60,000 nucleotides of DNA, taken from contig NC_087070.1 of the NCBI RefSeq assembly GCF_963678635.1, positions 31,351,704-31,411,703 of the forward strand. The letters are read 5' to 3'. The notes under the pieces are model-generated. The model was not told the origin of the DNA. It saw only the letters and a program-made list of their open reading frames with translations, and searched no databases. The stretch's first letter is position 1. Each line of letters starts with the position of its first letter. This DNA is from Symsagittifera roscoffensis (Eukaryota > Xenacoelomorpha > Acoela > Convolutidae). Below are positions 51,861 to 60,000 of this stretch, in pieces. A program made the translations under genes and the position numbers.

Positions 51861-53245
51861 CCCGCCCACATTTGCAGAGCTTGCAAATAAAGTATTGAAT
51901 AAAATGGTAAGGCTACGGTAAAATACAAAGATAAGGGAACCAGTAGATAAGGGAACCAGAAATTGTTCTTTTTCATCTTCATCTTGGTTTGTCTATCGTT
52001 GAGCTGATTGTCTTAGTTGAATTGACGAGTCGTAGATTTGTTCATCTTTGTCGAGTTGATATGTTGAAGGCTGAGTTGCGTGATTATTTGGTTGGTTAGC
52101 TATTTGGAGCTTGGTTACTGCGAAACTGGGAAAACGCGGCTCAATTTGACCACAGGTCGAACTTTGAATCCAGTTGGCGTTTTCAGCTTCACTGAGCGGA
52201 CTATTCCATCTTGTCCAGGAAAGGTTTCCACCACTTTAGCAAGAGGCCACAGTCCACGAGGTGTAAAATCCTCCAACATCCAGACCATGTCGTCGGGTTG
52301 CAAATTGGAAGTCGCAGAAGTCCACTTTGATCGTTTCTGCTGACCTGGTAAGTACTCTCGAAGAAAGCGATTCCAGAAGTGATCTGCGAGTAGTTGGGAT
52401 GCTTTCCATGATTTTGACAGAGATAAATCCTTGTCCTTGAAGATACCAGGCGGTAAATTTGGAGTTCCACGACCAAGAAGGAAATGGTTGGGAGTGAGAG
52501 GCAGATCATCTTTGATGTCGTCAGACACATTGGTTAAAGGTCGTGAATTCATGGTTGATTCAATTTCGGTCGTGAAAGTAGCCAGTGTTTCATAGGAGAG
52601 TGTTCTTGATCCGATGACTTTGTACAGGGAAAGTTTAAATATCTGAACTAGTCGTTCCCAAGAACCACCAAAATGAGGGGCCGCAGGAGGGTTGAATTTC
52701 CATTCGAGTGATACGTCCAGCTGATTGATGCTTTCCACAAATTCTTTGTTCTTTTCCAAGTTGTCTAGACATTTCTTCAGCTCAGAATTGGAGCCCACAA
52801 AACTTGTCCCACAATCAGAAACCATTTTCGATGGTTTTCCTCGCCGGGCAAAAAAGCGTCTGATACAAAGAAGAGTGCTGTCTGTCGATAGTCCTAATGA
52901 GATTTCAAGATGCACAGCTCTGATCACTAAGCATGTGAACAGTAAAATATACGCCTGGTATTGTTTTCCTTGAAGCTATGAACAATTGAAACGTTTAAAG
53001 TTTACATGGGTTAGAAATCAAGAGCAATAATTGATCTTTTTTTTTTTTAAATGTAAATCAAATAAACTGCGATTAACTGTAAATAAATGAAATAATATTG
53101 TAATGGGGAAGTATTATAACAAGATATAATAAACCGCAGACGTAAAAACTGGGGAGGAAAAACAGTAACTAACCATAAATTTTTGGTTGTGGGGGAATAA
53201 AAAACACAGTGTAACGAGCTAATCAAAACTTTTTCGGGGCGCCAA
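51861..53245 (-). mobile_element. Deleted BEL internal region
   Basis: Bases 51861-52975 match 43426-44540 (offset 8435) and bases 52976-53245 match 51152-51422 (offset 1824, one base of a T-run different). The missing ~6.6 kb spans most of gag-pol and the repeat-rich leader. The junction falls in TGAAG, present at both original sites, a 5-base microhomology. Confidence 0.95.
52115..52975 (-). pseudogene. Truncated BEL polyprotein 3' end (integrase C-terminal part)
   Basis: Reads the last ~285 codons of the intact polyprotein, including VSDCGTSFVG and HFGGSWERL, but lacks everything before the integrase core. The upstream junction joins leader sequence in the middle of the frame, so no functional protein is expected. 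The open part starts at an internal Met-Ile-Arg-Ala context rather than at a true start. Confidence 0.9.
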
Positions 53246-53683
53246 TATAATAATTGGGTAAATTACCTGAGGAGAGTAGTACACCAATTGTTAGTAAGGG
53301 TAGTTTTAAGGGTTGAGTCAAAGGAGTTCCATGCAGTTGGGCATCAGTTGAGTAAGTACATGAAAAATCATACAATAGTAAATCAGGGATAAAACTAAGG
53401 TAAATATAATATCATAAATAGGGATATTATATTACATGGTACGGGGAATACTAAAAGGCGAACGTTAGAAAAAGGGGAACTGTTAATAAGGGGGTTATTC
53501 AGAAAAGTTGATATTAATCCCGAGTTTTCGTATAAATTGAAACATTATTTTACCTGAAAGTTTGTCATTTCCTTGTAAGTCATGCTGTTTTTGAAAAGTT
53601 GAGAGAAACGAGTGAGAAAAGCTTGGCTGTAATGTCAAAAGTCAAGTTGAGAGAAAGGTGACCTTAATTGTTTACAATTAACA
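53246..53683 (-). repeat. BEL LTR 3 (5' LTR of the deleted copy)
   Basis: 438 bp, differing from LTR 1 and LTR 2 at least at one base (TCATACAAT versus TAATACAAT). Followed by GTGGT (53684-53688). Confidence 0.95.
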
Positions 53684-53714
53684 GTGGTTAACATGAAAAT
53701 TGCAAAAAAAATTA

Positions 53715-53831
53715 AATCAAGTTGTTTGGGCAAGGTGTTTTGCTGGCCAAAAAGAAAAACAAAAATGACACAAAAACAAAAGCTGTACTTGTAAAGGAAT
53801 TACATATCTATGAATTATTAAAGTTACTATG
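53715..53831 (+). CDS. Possible coding exon right of the BEL insertion
   Basis: A plus-strand block encodes LFGQGVLLAKKKNKNDTKTK then AVLVKELHIYELLKLL and ends at a perfect donor (CTAT|GTAAGT). The acceptor side (AAATTAAATCAAG) is weak. The donor and the change in composition are the main support. No family is recognised. It is 30 bases from the BEL target site. Confidence 0.3.
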
Positions 53832-54168
53832 TAAGTTTTTGAGAAAAATGTGCATATCCACTATAATTCAGGAAACTGTAACTGAGAAAAAATTGATTAC
53901 AATTTGAAAAAAAATATCATTTAGGCAGATACCTATGCATTCAAAGGGTAATCAAAAAAATTAAAAAATTGTTAAAATTAGAAAACTTTCCATTTTTGTT
54001 CTAATATACTACCCAGATTTTGTAACCTAATTTGCCGTCAAGCTTAGGTATTTTTTCCATTGCTGAATTTAAATTTAGGTGCTGAATTTTTCCCCTTTTT
54101 TGCTTCAAAATTTTTTGATTTCCAAATTTTTTTTTTAAAAATCTATTGATTAACCACGATATCAAAAG

Positions 54169-54254
54169 CCATCAGAAGTCATAGCAGGATCAGAGTCGAG
54201 TGAAAACGGGCTGCAAAGTTCCACGGCAGTTTCGCAAGGAGATTTCATTTGGTT
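54169..54254 (+). CDS. Candidate coding exon, Ser/Glu-rich
   Basis: A plus-strand GC-rich block encodes PSEVIAGSESSENGLQSSTA then VSQGDFIW and ends at a strong donor (GGTT|GTAAGT). The upstream acceptor is probably ATATCAAAAG at 54168 after a T-rich tract, though the frame is also open a few codons further. The next in-frame codon is TAA within the donor, so splicing would be needed for extension. No domain is recognised; the composition suggests a disordered segment. Confidence 0.45.
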
Positions 54255-54885
54255 GTAAGTGTAGTAAATTTTACAGTGAATGGAATTTATATTGCAAACA
54301 GTCTATCATTTTACATAAAAAAATTGTTAAGCCGGTAAATTAATTTGACTAAAGTTGAGTCAAATGAAAATTTTTTCGTGGTTCTAAAATTAACGGTGGT
54401 TGTCCCTAAAACCGAAACGCTCTCAAATCAATCAGTATGATCGTCATTTTCATGAACCGGTTTACATTGGTCGTCCGCGTTTTGTTCGGGCAAAAATGTT
54501 TCAAATAGTGTTTTTTCTCGAAAGTTGAATCAAATACCAATATGTTTTGAGTGATCAAAGTAGGCTGAACTTTAAAATGAAAGACAAAACGTACAAAACT
54601 TTTTTGCTATGCTCAGAATTTTAAACGCGGTGATGCAAAATCCTTTTTAGGTCTTTAACCAAATACCAAAATACATGTTCCATTCATCCATATCGTTACC
54701 TTAATGATGAAATTGAATTTTTGCGTTAGCATTACGAATCCAAGTTTTGTGCACTGGATAAGCGCACAGTTTTGTGTCTGTATGTTCCTGAATTCCAGAG
54801 ACAAATCTTTAAACACGTTCCAAAAGTAAGTGGATTCCACTTACAAAAGTTTCGTGGATTCCTCGAAAAATTAGCTGTAACGTAA
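54255..54885. other. AT-rich, no supported gene
   Basis: Minus-strand frames at 54655-54840 have no splice support and overlap repeat-like DNA. Confidence 0.4.
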
Positions 54886-54889
54886 CTTT

Positions 54890-55345
54890 TGTAGGCACAA
54901 TTGTTTTGTTGCGGGTTCCGCAACAGGGAAATATAGCTAGTTGTTCTGGAATCCGCAACTGCAAGTGGATTCCGCAAAATGTTAGTGCAATCCGCAAAAT
55001 ATAAGTGGAATCGGAAATATAAGTGGAATCCGCAAACAAAATGCGGATTCCACTTACAATTTGCAGATTTCACTTACAATTTGCGGATTCCGCTTACAGT
55101 TGCGGAATCCGCAACAGCTCAATTTTAGTATACAAATGTCTTATTATTTGTTTGTGGATTCCACAAATTGTTCTCGTTTCTGCAAAAACAGTTGCGGATT
55201 CCGCAAACTTGCCTGTTTTTGGAGCGATTGTGAGCGGTACAATGTTTTAAGTATTTGTTTGTAGAACCAAAACAGCAAATAAAATCAAAGAAAAGAAGTA
55301 AAGTTGCGGACTCCGCAACAAATCTGATTTTGTTCTTTTGCGGAA
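54890..55345. repeat. Cluster of GCGGATTCCGC palindromes with inverted arms
   Basis: TTGCGGATTCCGCAA-type words, in whole or half, recur more than a dozen times (for example 54913, 54948, 54970, 55023, 55066, 55083, 55103, 55193, 55304, 55340), many joined to CACTTAC or TAAGTGG. Words left of about 55035 read AAGTGGAATCCGCAAA and words right of it read the inverse, so the block can fold into a long imperfect hairpin. Confidence 0.9.
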
Positions 55346-55668
55346 TCCGTTTACAATACACAGAATGCACAGTTTGGCCTCGTAATGACTTGAACGAACT
55401 TATTGAAAAAGATGATGGGGTCTGATGATCGGAGAGGGAGGGGGTGACACTAGTGATCTTGAGTTGATATTATTGCAAGAACTCCTTCATATGAACCTAT
55501 ACAACTGGTTTTTGCTTGAAAGAAACAAATTGTTGATAATTAAAAAAATAGATAAGTTTCTGTAAAAAAATATTTGAGCTCAAATCGCGAAAGTTTTGGG
55601 AGATTTGAATAAGGAATCAGCAAGAAGTAGCAAAACCTTAAGCAACGTTTTGAACTTTTATTGCTGGT
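55346..55668. other. AT-rich, 3' side of the minus-strand frame
   Basis: No gene seen. A short purine run (GGAGAGGGAGGGGGTG) lies at about 55430-55446. Confidence 0.4.
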
Positions 55669-55974
55669 TTATATAATTTCTGCTAGGCTCTGACAGATAC
55701 TTAAGGCAACAGAATGAACTTTAACCTTCCGTCGTTCCCTCTCCGCCTCCCTGTCAATCTGACATCGTCTCCGCTTTGACTTCTTCTGCATGCTGGAGAT
55801 TAAGGTCACCGCTCGCACTGCACTCTTGAACTTGTCACGAGCACTGATGAGTTCTCTGGATGAAGTGAGAACATTTGTGGATGACCTCTGGAGAACACTG
55901 GTTGAAGTCACTGCCTCCTTCGAAGAGGTCAAATCACCAGATTGACCTTTTGTTGAAGTACTGCTTGGGTTCAT
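55669..55974 (-). CDS. Candidate N-terminal coding exon or small gene, Ser/Thr then Lys/Arg-rich
   Basis: On the minus strand a frame starts at ATG 55974 (MNPSSTSTKGQSGDL) and stops at TAA 55669 (101 codons). A possible donor (CGGAAG|GTTAAA) at 55726 leaves phase 0 after 83 codons. After a Ser/Thr-rich N-terminal part it has a basic helix, SARDKFKSAVRAVTLISSM then QKKSKRRRCQIDREAERERR. This helix resembles RARSAFDAVRAVDKMKRKAKR in the frame at 28342-28876, in the same order (Ser-rich, helix, basic/acidic run). The two may be paralogous N termini or alternative first exons. No domain name can be given. Confidence 0.55.
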   Translation of the reverse strand: MNPSSTSTKGQSGDLTSSKEAVTSTSVLQRSSTNVLTSSRELISARDKFKSAVRAVTLISSMQKKSKRRRCQIDREAERERRKVKVHSVALSICQSLAEII

Positions 55975-56990
55975 TTCCAATTGGCAGAGAAGCTTTCAAA
56001 AAATAAATTAGTAGTCAAGCGGAAACGTGGCAAGTTTAAGAGAAACTAAAAGGCGACGAAGAAATTATGCTTCCTTTTATTAAAATTTTAGTCGGGGTTT
56101 GTTTGATTTTGTGAGTCAAGTTTAAGATAACTTATGTTATTATAATGTTCGAGCTATTACTTTTGAGCTCAATCAATTTTGAACAAAAGTCGAAGTAGAT
56201 ATTGATAGAAGGACTTCATGTCAAAATACTAAAAAGAAAACAAAAATAAGAGGAAACAGAAAATTGAAAAATTCTGGCGGTTGCCCGGAAAAAGTATCAA
56301 AGCCGCTTTTGATATTTTTTGAAGAGAAATACTTGTTTTAGATTTTTTTAAAGGTCATTTATGAATTAAGCATTCAAGTAGGAATGGTAGAATAAATGAA
56401 CAGCTTCCGTGCCATTATGCGTGAACAGAAATTATATGGCTATTGTATGGAAGTAATTAATTATTCATTCTAAAAAGTACATAACTGTAAAAGCTCAGCA
56501 GAATCGCTATCAATTTTGATCTCTGGTTCGAATTTAATCATAGGTATTTACATTCAGAAAAAGCAGTAATTAATATTTAGATATCATGAAAGTTTTTTGT
56601 TTGTCTTTAATTATGAAATCAAATGGGGCCAATTTTATGGTTGTTTTTATCACGCTTGAATATTGCCTGTGTAATTGTGTATAGACAGGTGCATAATAGA
56701 TCTTTTGTCTCGAATTAACCTCTGTAGCCGAGTAACAAAAAGAGCGAATATATGTTTCCCGAATCGAAGACGATGAAAAACATTTGAGTGGAACTGATTG
56801 ACTTGAGGGCTGTCTCTAAATTCCAAAGGAAACCAGCAGCCAGTCTGCTATCAGACCACCAATTTTTCCATCAAAAATCATGAAATAACAAGAGTTTTGT
56901 CAGAAACCAGTTGTTCAACTCATTTGCAGTATTTAGATTTAACACATGCGTTTATTTTTTGGGTCTTGCATTGATTTGAGCTTGTGTTTC
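55975..56990. other. AT-rich, no supported gene
   Basis: A patch near 56815-56870 (minus strand RWSDSRLAAGFLWNLE) is protein-like but unsupported by splice signals; it may be element debris. Confidence 0.4.
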
Positions 56991-56992
56991 TT

Positions 56993-57216
56993 CTATTTTT
57001 TGGTTTTCTCAGTCGGTTCTATTAACCTTTTACTTCCTATTTTGTAAACTTTTTTCATTTTGTCCATATCTATCAATTCTTCTGCGGCTTTTAAAACAAT
57101 TTCGGTTGTTCTGGTAGTTGATTCATAACACAAGGGTTCTTGTTTTGGGTGGCAAACCGCTAATTCAGTTTTGAATGTGTTAGCGATCCGCAAGATTGTT
57201 GGTTTCCTAGTTTTTC
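56993..57216 (-). pseudogene. Unidentified protein-like frame
   Basis: On the minus strand an open frame without an ATG near its start encodes PTILRIANTFKTELAVCHPK, then EPLCYESTTRTTEIVLKAAE and ELIDMDKMKKVYKIGSKRLI, ending at TAG 56990s. The residue mix and absence of stops over about 70 codons suggest descent from coding DNA. I do not recognise it. Lack of a start and flanking AT-rich decay favour a mobile-element or exon remnant over an intact gene. Confidence 0.35.
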
Positions 57217-57229
57217 GTTAATACCTATT

Positions 57230-57995
57230 CATAACTTCATTTCATAGCGATTGCAATTTTTGAAGCATATACAAACACTTTTACATGATTAAGTAGCCGA
57301 TTTAGTGATTGGGCGTGGTTTCAATGTCGGATACTAGGGTTGGCGGGTTCTTAATTTTCAAAAATGCTAAATTAGCGTTGTTGCTGTTGTTTAATATTCA
57401 TTGCATTGCGATTTGAGTTTTGCGCTACAAAGTTTGTGAAAGTCTCTTTTTACTAAAATGTTTTGATTAATTTTGGAGGACTGTGACTTTAATCGTTTTT
57501 GATTTACAGATATTCGTTGCAACAAATTTGTGTTCGATGCAATAATTAATTTTTATTCAAAGTTTTATTTTGAAATAAAAAGCACAAAATTGCTGCGCTG
57601 ACATTATGTTAACTTGACAAAAAGTTCTGATTTTTCTACGATCTTGTATGATTTTCTTGCAATTCAACTCTAGTCGTTTTAATAAAGAACACTGAATATC
57701 CTGAAATTTGTTATATTTTAACAAAAAAAACTCTAAGTTTACAGGCAGTAAAAGATAAAAGAGTTGAAGGTTTTTTCGACAAAGACAAGACAATAGCTAG
57801 TATGAAATTATAGCACAAAGACATGATTTAAGAGAACTTGAATTTTTTTCATGAAAGCTTTCCGGACGACACTTGGCTTGGGTCTTTCCTAAATTGTTTC
57901 AGAAAATTGTTCCGTAATTTTTTTTGGTATGCAATGGAGTACGTTGCGAAAATTTGCTCAATTAAATGGTGATCATTATTCAAAAAAAAAGATTT
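57230..57995. other. AT-rich, no gene seen
   Basis: No structure recognised other than short A/T runs. Confidence 0.4.
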
Positions 57996-57999
57996 TTCC

Positions 58000-59045
58000 T
58001 AAAAAAACTTGGTTTGGGTATTGGTTATTGCAGCAAACGCTGTGATCAAATTTGCGTGTTTTGGCATGCAAATGGAACTTTGCTGGTCGAGCCCGACTTT
58101 TGTAAGCATTAAGCAGCTGGTTGACCCTTTAAAAATTGGTGATCTGTACAGCAAAAAACGATCTATCAAGCACAAAACGAACAGGTAAAATTGTGTGTTG
58201 GACTTTTGAATTTGAAGAAGATTGAAATTTGGACTTACCATAGCAAGCTTTAACGGCACAAATTTAGTTTTCTAGAGTAATGCTCAATCTTTCTTATATC
58301 GGACTCAGAATCACAGCCGAATATTGTAAACGGCTAAGTACTAGACAATTAATGAACATTTGTTTTAAATTGAATGATACGATTGTGTGTAGATGGTTTC
58401 GATACCCTGTGCTATTTTTTCAAACTGCTTTCAACCTGATTTTAGTATATGAATTGGTTGTCAATAAGGACGCCCAAAAGTTTAGCTTCTATAACCTCGA
58501 CTATATTTTGATCACCAAAATGATTTTTTCTGGTTTCAATGAATTTCTCTCAAAAATAATAAATTCAGTTTTATCCTGATTGATTTTCAAAGATTGTTGA
58601 AAATAGTTCAACAAAATGGCGATGTTATTTTCCAAATTTTGCATCAATTGTTTTTTGTATGATATTACTGTTTACCATTCAGTGCACATAAATGACACAT
58701 AGATTAAACAAAGGAAGTCTCAAGACTGTTCATTGAGGAACTCTTTTTACTACTGTGAGCCAAAATGATTGTGTTCAATTCAAGAAAACTTTATGATGTC
58801 TGTTTATCAGATAACTCAGAATAAGATCTATGGAAATTGACTCAAAGCCAAAGTATTGCAATTTTTCCATCAGAAAACTTTGATCAATTGAGTCGAAAGC
58901 CTTAGATAAATCGAGAAGAGCACCCCCAACCAGCGTTTGATTGTCGACTCGTGTTCTGATTGTTTCTGTTTATAACATTAGAGCACCTTTGCTAGAAAAA
59001 TGTTTTGGAAAACCAACTGCTTGACTTCCATTAACTTGATTATCT
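58000..59045 (-). pseudogene. LINE reverse-transcriptase remnant
   Basis: On the minus strand near 58880-58950 the sequence reads GGALLDLSKAFDSIDQSFLM then EKLQYFGFE, the first catalytic Asp region of LINE reverse transcriptases. Then come LSYLINRHHKVFLN and VPQ...LRLPLFNLCVIYV, a decayed form of the usual VPQGSVLGPLLF block. Further on NYFQQSLKINQDKTEFIIFE matches the post-catalytic L-x-(I/L)-N-x-x-K-T-x-x-(I/M)-x-F motif. The catalytic x-DD motif is not readable and several stops interrupt the frame. Order and motifs suit the Jockey/CR1-like groups. The plus-strand frame at 58280-58579 is antisense to it. Confidence 0.75.
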
Positions 59046-59560
59046 ATCCAACAGCTTTCAAACCGAGAATCGAAATTTTTAAAATCAGGCCCCAAACGTG
59101 CTTTTTTGGCACTAACAATTGCAGTTCTTCCTTGTTGCTGAGTAAGTAGTAAATTAAGAATAAGTTTGAACTATAGTTGCCTAGAATAAACGAACAGATT
59201 GCCGAGCAGCCTGAGCTACGGCACGGCTGACCGTCTATATAGAGAATTCACAATCGGCGCAGGGTTGATCCCCCTCCCCCTCCGCGCCAAAACCCTTTTT
59301 GTTTAATCAGTAACTTTTAGCAATTTAGTTCATAAAACGGCCTTGCCGATCTTTGTTGACATGTTTTCGTCTTTCAATGAAGCCTTCTTTTGCCAAAGTG
59401 TAAACGCACATATCGGTGCTGTATCGGTGCTTGGGTTATCGAAACTATAGATTGAAGCTATGCGAAAAGTATGTTTATTTTCTGTTAGTTAGATTGAAAA
59501 ATGCGAAAAGTATATTCCGTTAATTCAGAGACCAAAATACCCGATGTATTGATTATCAAT
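59046..59560. other. Possible LTR of an element entering at the right edge
   Basis: Holds a GC-richer patch (59200-59290), a TCTATATAGAGA word at 59233 and a small duplication ATCGGTGCTGTATCGGTGCTT. It precedes a primer-site-like word at 59620. No second LTR is in the window, so this is only suggestive. Confidence 0.3.
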
Positions 59561-59619
59561 TATATTTTTGAAGCCCAGATCTATATCAACCCGATACAGC
59601 GTTAGGCAGCACAATCTGG

Positions 59620-59640
59620 TGCCGCGAACCGGGAACTGGC
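59620..59640 (+). other. Primer binding site-like sequence
   Basis: TGGTGCCGCGAACCGGGAAC after GGCAGCACAATC resembles the TGGTGCCGxxACCxGGxA primer sites of some LTR retrotransposons. Confidence 0.4.
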
Positions 59641-59769
59641 CAGCAGAGCGATATTTCGGTCAATTTGAAAGGGATATTTTGGCCAATTTGAAGGCAGAGG
59701 GCGGGTATTGTGGAACCCCCCCTAAGAAAACGGCCTCTTTCAAAAGCAGCGTAGGTGACTTCTCCACAG

Positions 59770-59901
59770 AGACGACTACCTCAGAGGGTATTTTTGCAAA
59801 CAGACAACTACCTCAGAGGGGGTTTCTACATACAGATGACATCCTCAGAGGGGGTTTGAAAAAAGACATATCCATCCAAGATGCGGGGGGGGGGGGGGGG
59901 G
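59770..59901. repeat. Three CCTCAGAGGG units and a poly-G run
   Basis: ACCTCAGAGGG or TCCTCAGAGGG recurs at about 59778, 59811 and 59851, each an inverted CCTC/GAGG around one base and spaced 33 and 40 bases. A 17-base G run follows at 59885-59901. The long plus-strand frame here (59568-59915) runs through the G tract and lacks domains. Confidence 0.6.
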
Positions 59902-60000
59902 TTTCCGCTCGATGAGGTTGGGCAGAAATGAAATTTTTCCGAAAATCCTCGATGGAAAAAACTGTAAGAATACTCCGAACCGATTTTTTGTGATCTGAAA

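Larger units (their letters stand above)
42988..53683 (-). mobile_element. BEL/Pao LTR retrotransposon, composite with three LTRs
   Basis: Three nearly identical 438 bp LTRs (42988-43425, 51423-51860, 53246-53683) separate a full internal region with an intact polyprotein (43426-51422) and a deleted internal region (51861-53245). The whole lies in a single 5 bp target duplication. In transcription order (minus strand) it reads LTR, deleted copy, LTR, full copy, LTR. LTR and internal copies differ at only a few bases, so the locus is young. Such a structure is expected from unequal exchange between LTRs followed by a deletion, or from insertion of an already tandem cDNA. Confidence 0.95.

Noticed and set aside
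58280-58579. 99-codon plus-strand frame
   Set aside because: Antisense to the LINE reverse-transcriptase remnant.
59568-59915. 115-codon plus-strand frame ending in poly-glycine
   Set aside because: It runs through a primer-site-like word, inverted CCTC/GAGG units and a homopolymer G run; no domain.

Overview
The window is AT-rich, repeat-laden nuclear DNA of an animal. The animal assignment rests on an intact BEL/Pao LTR retrotransposon (a group known from metazoans), Ty3/gypsy elements, LINE remnants, and short GC-richer coding blocks bounded by GT...AG splice signals with pyrimidine-rich acceptors. There is nothing prokaryotic here: no operons, ribosome binding sites or CRISPR. Species cannot be told from the sequence.

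Layout. 1-3632: two copies of a ~1 kb dispersed repeat, the second interrupted by an ~830 bp insertion. 3633-9480: sparse DNA with a candidate exon (4007-4105, -), GA and TG microsatellites, and a deleted LTR element (7107-8491) whose unoccupied paralogous site lies at about 6075-6240. 9480-15450: palindromic TAATCGATTATAA-type DNA, a LINE 3' remnant (10405-10850), G-rich and minisatellite tracts, and a dispersed repeat. 15533-15691: a good candidate exon (-). 15748-24172: a complete but broken Ty3/gypsy element with 299 bp LTRs and a 5 bp target-site duplication, carrying an unusual partial tandem duplication. 24290-28876: a cluster of host exons, including a minus-strand N-terminal exon (28342-28876) that joins in phase to 24290-24388 or to 26333-26469, and a small two-exon plus-strand gene (26989-27254) ending at an AATAAA. 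28877-36063: mobile-element debris, including a 360 bp terminal-inverted-repeat element and a 537 bp tandem repeat, plus one candidate exon (33124-33362, +). 36064-42170: a strongly decayed Ty3/gypsy element (-). 42988-53683: a young BEL/Pao element (-) with an intact polyprotein, arranged as LTR-internal-LTR-deleted internal-LTR inside one 5 bp duplication (GTGGT). 53684-60000: candidate exons on both strands, a palindromic GCGGATTCCGC cluster, a LINE reverse-transcriptase remnant (-), and the possible start of a further LTR element at the right edge.

How it fits together. Host genes are present only as scattered exons in long introns; the mobile elements sit in those introns or between genes. 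The most distinctive signal is the 2.2 kb leader of the BEL element, built from three unrelated repeat families that all form short GAG...CTC stem-loops, with stems that change in a compensatory way. All family assignments come from reading motifs by eye; none was tested by a database search.
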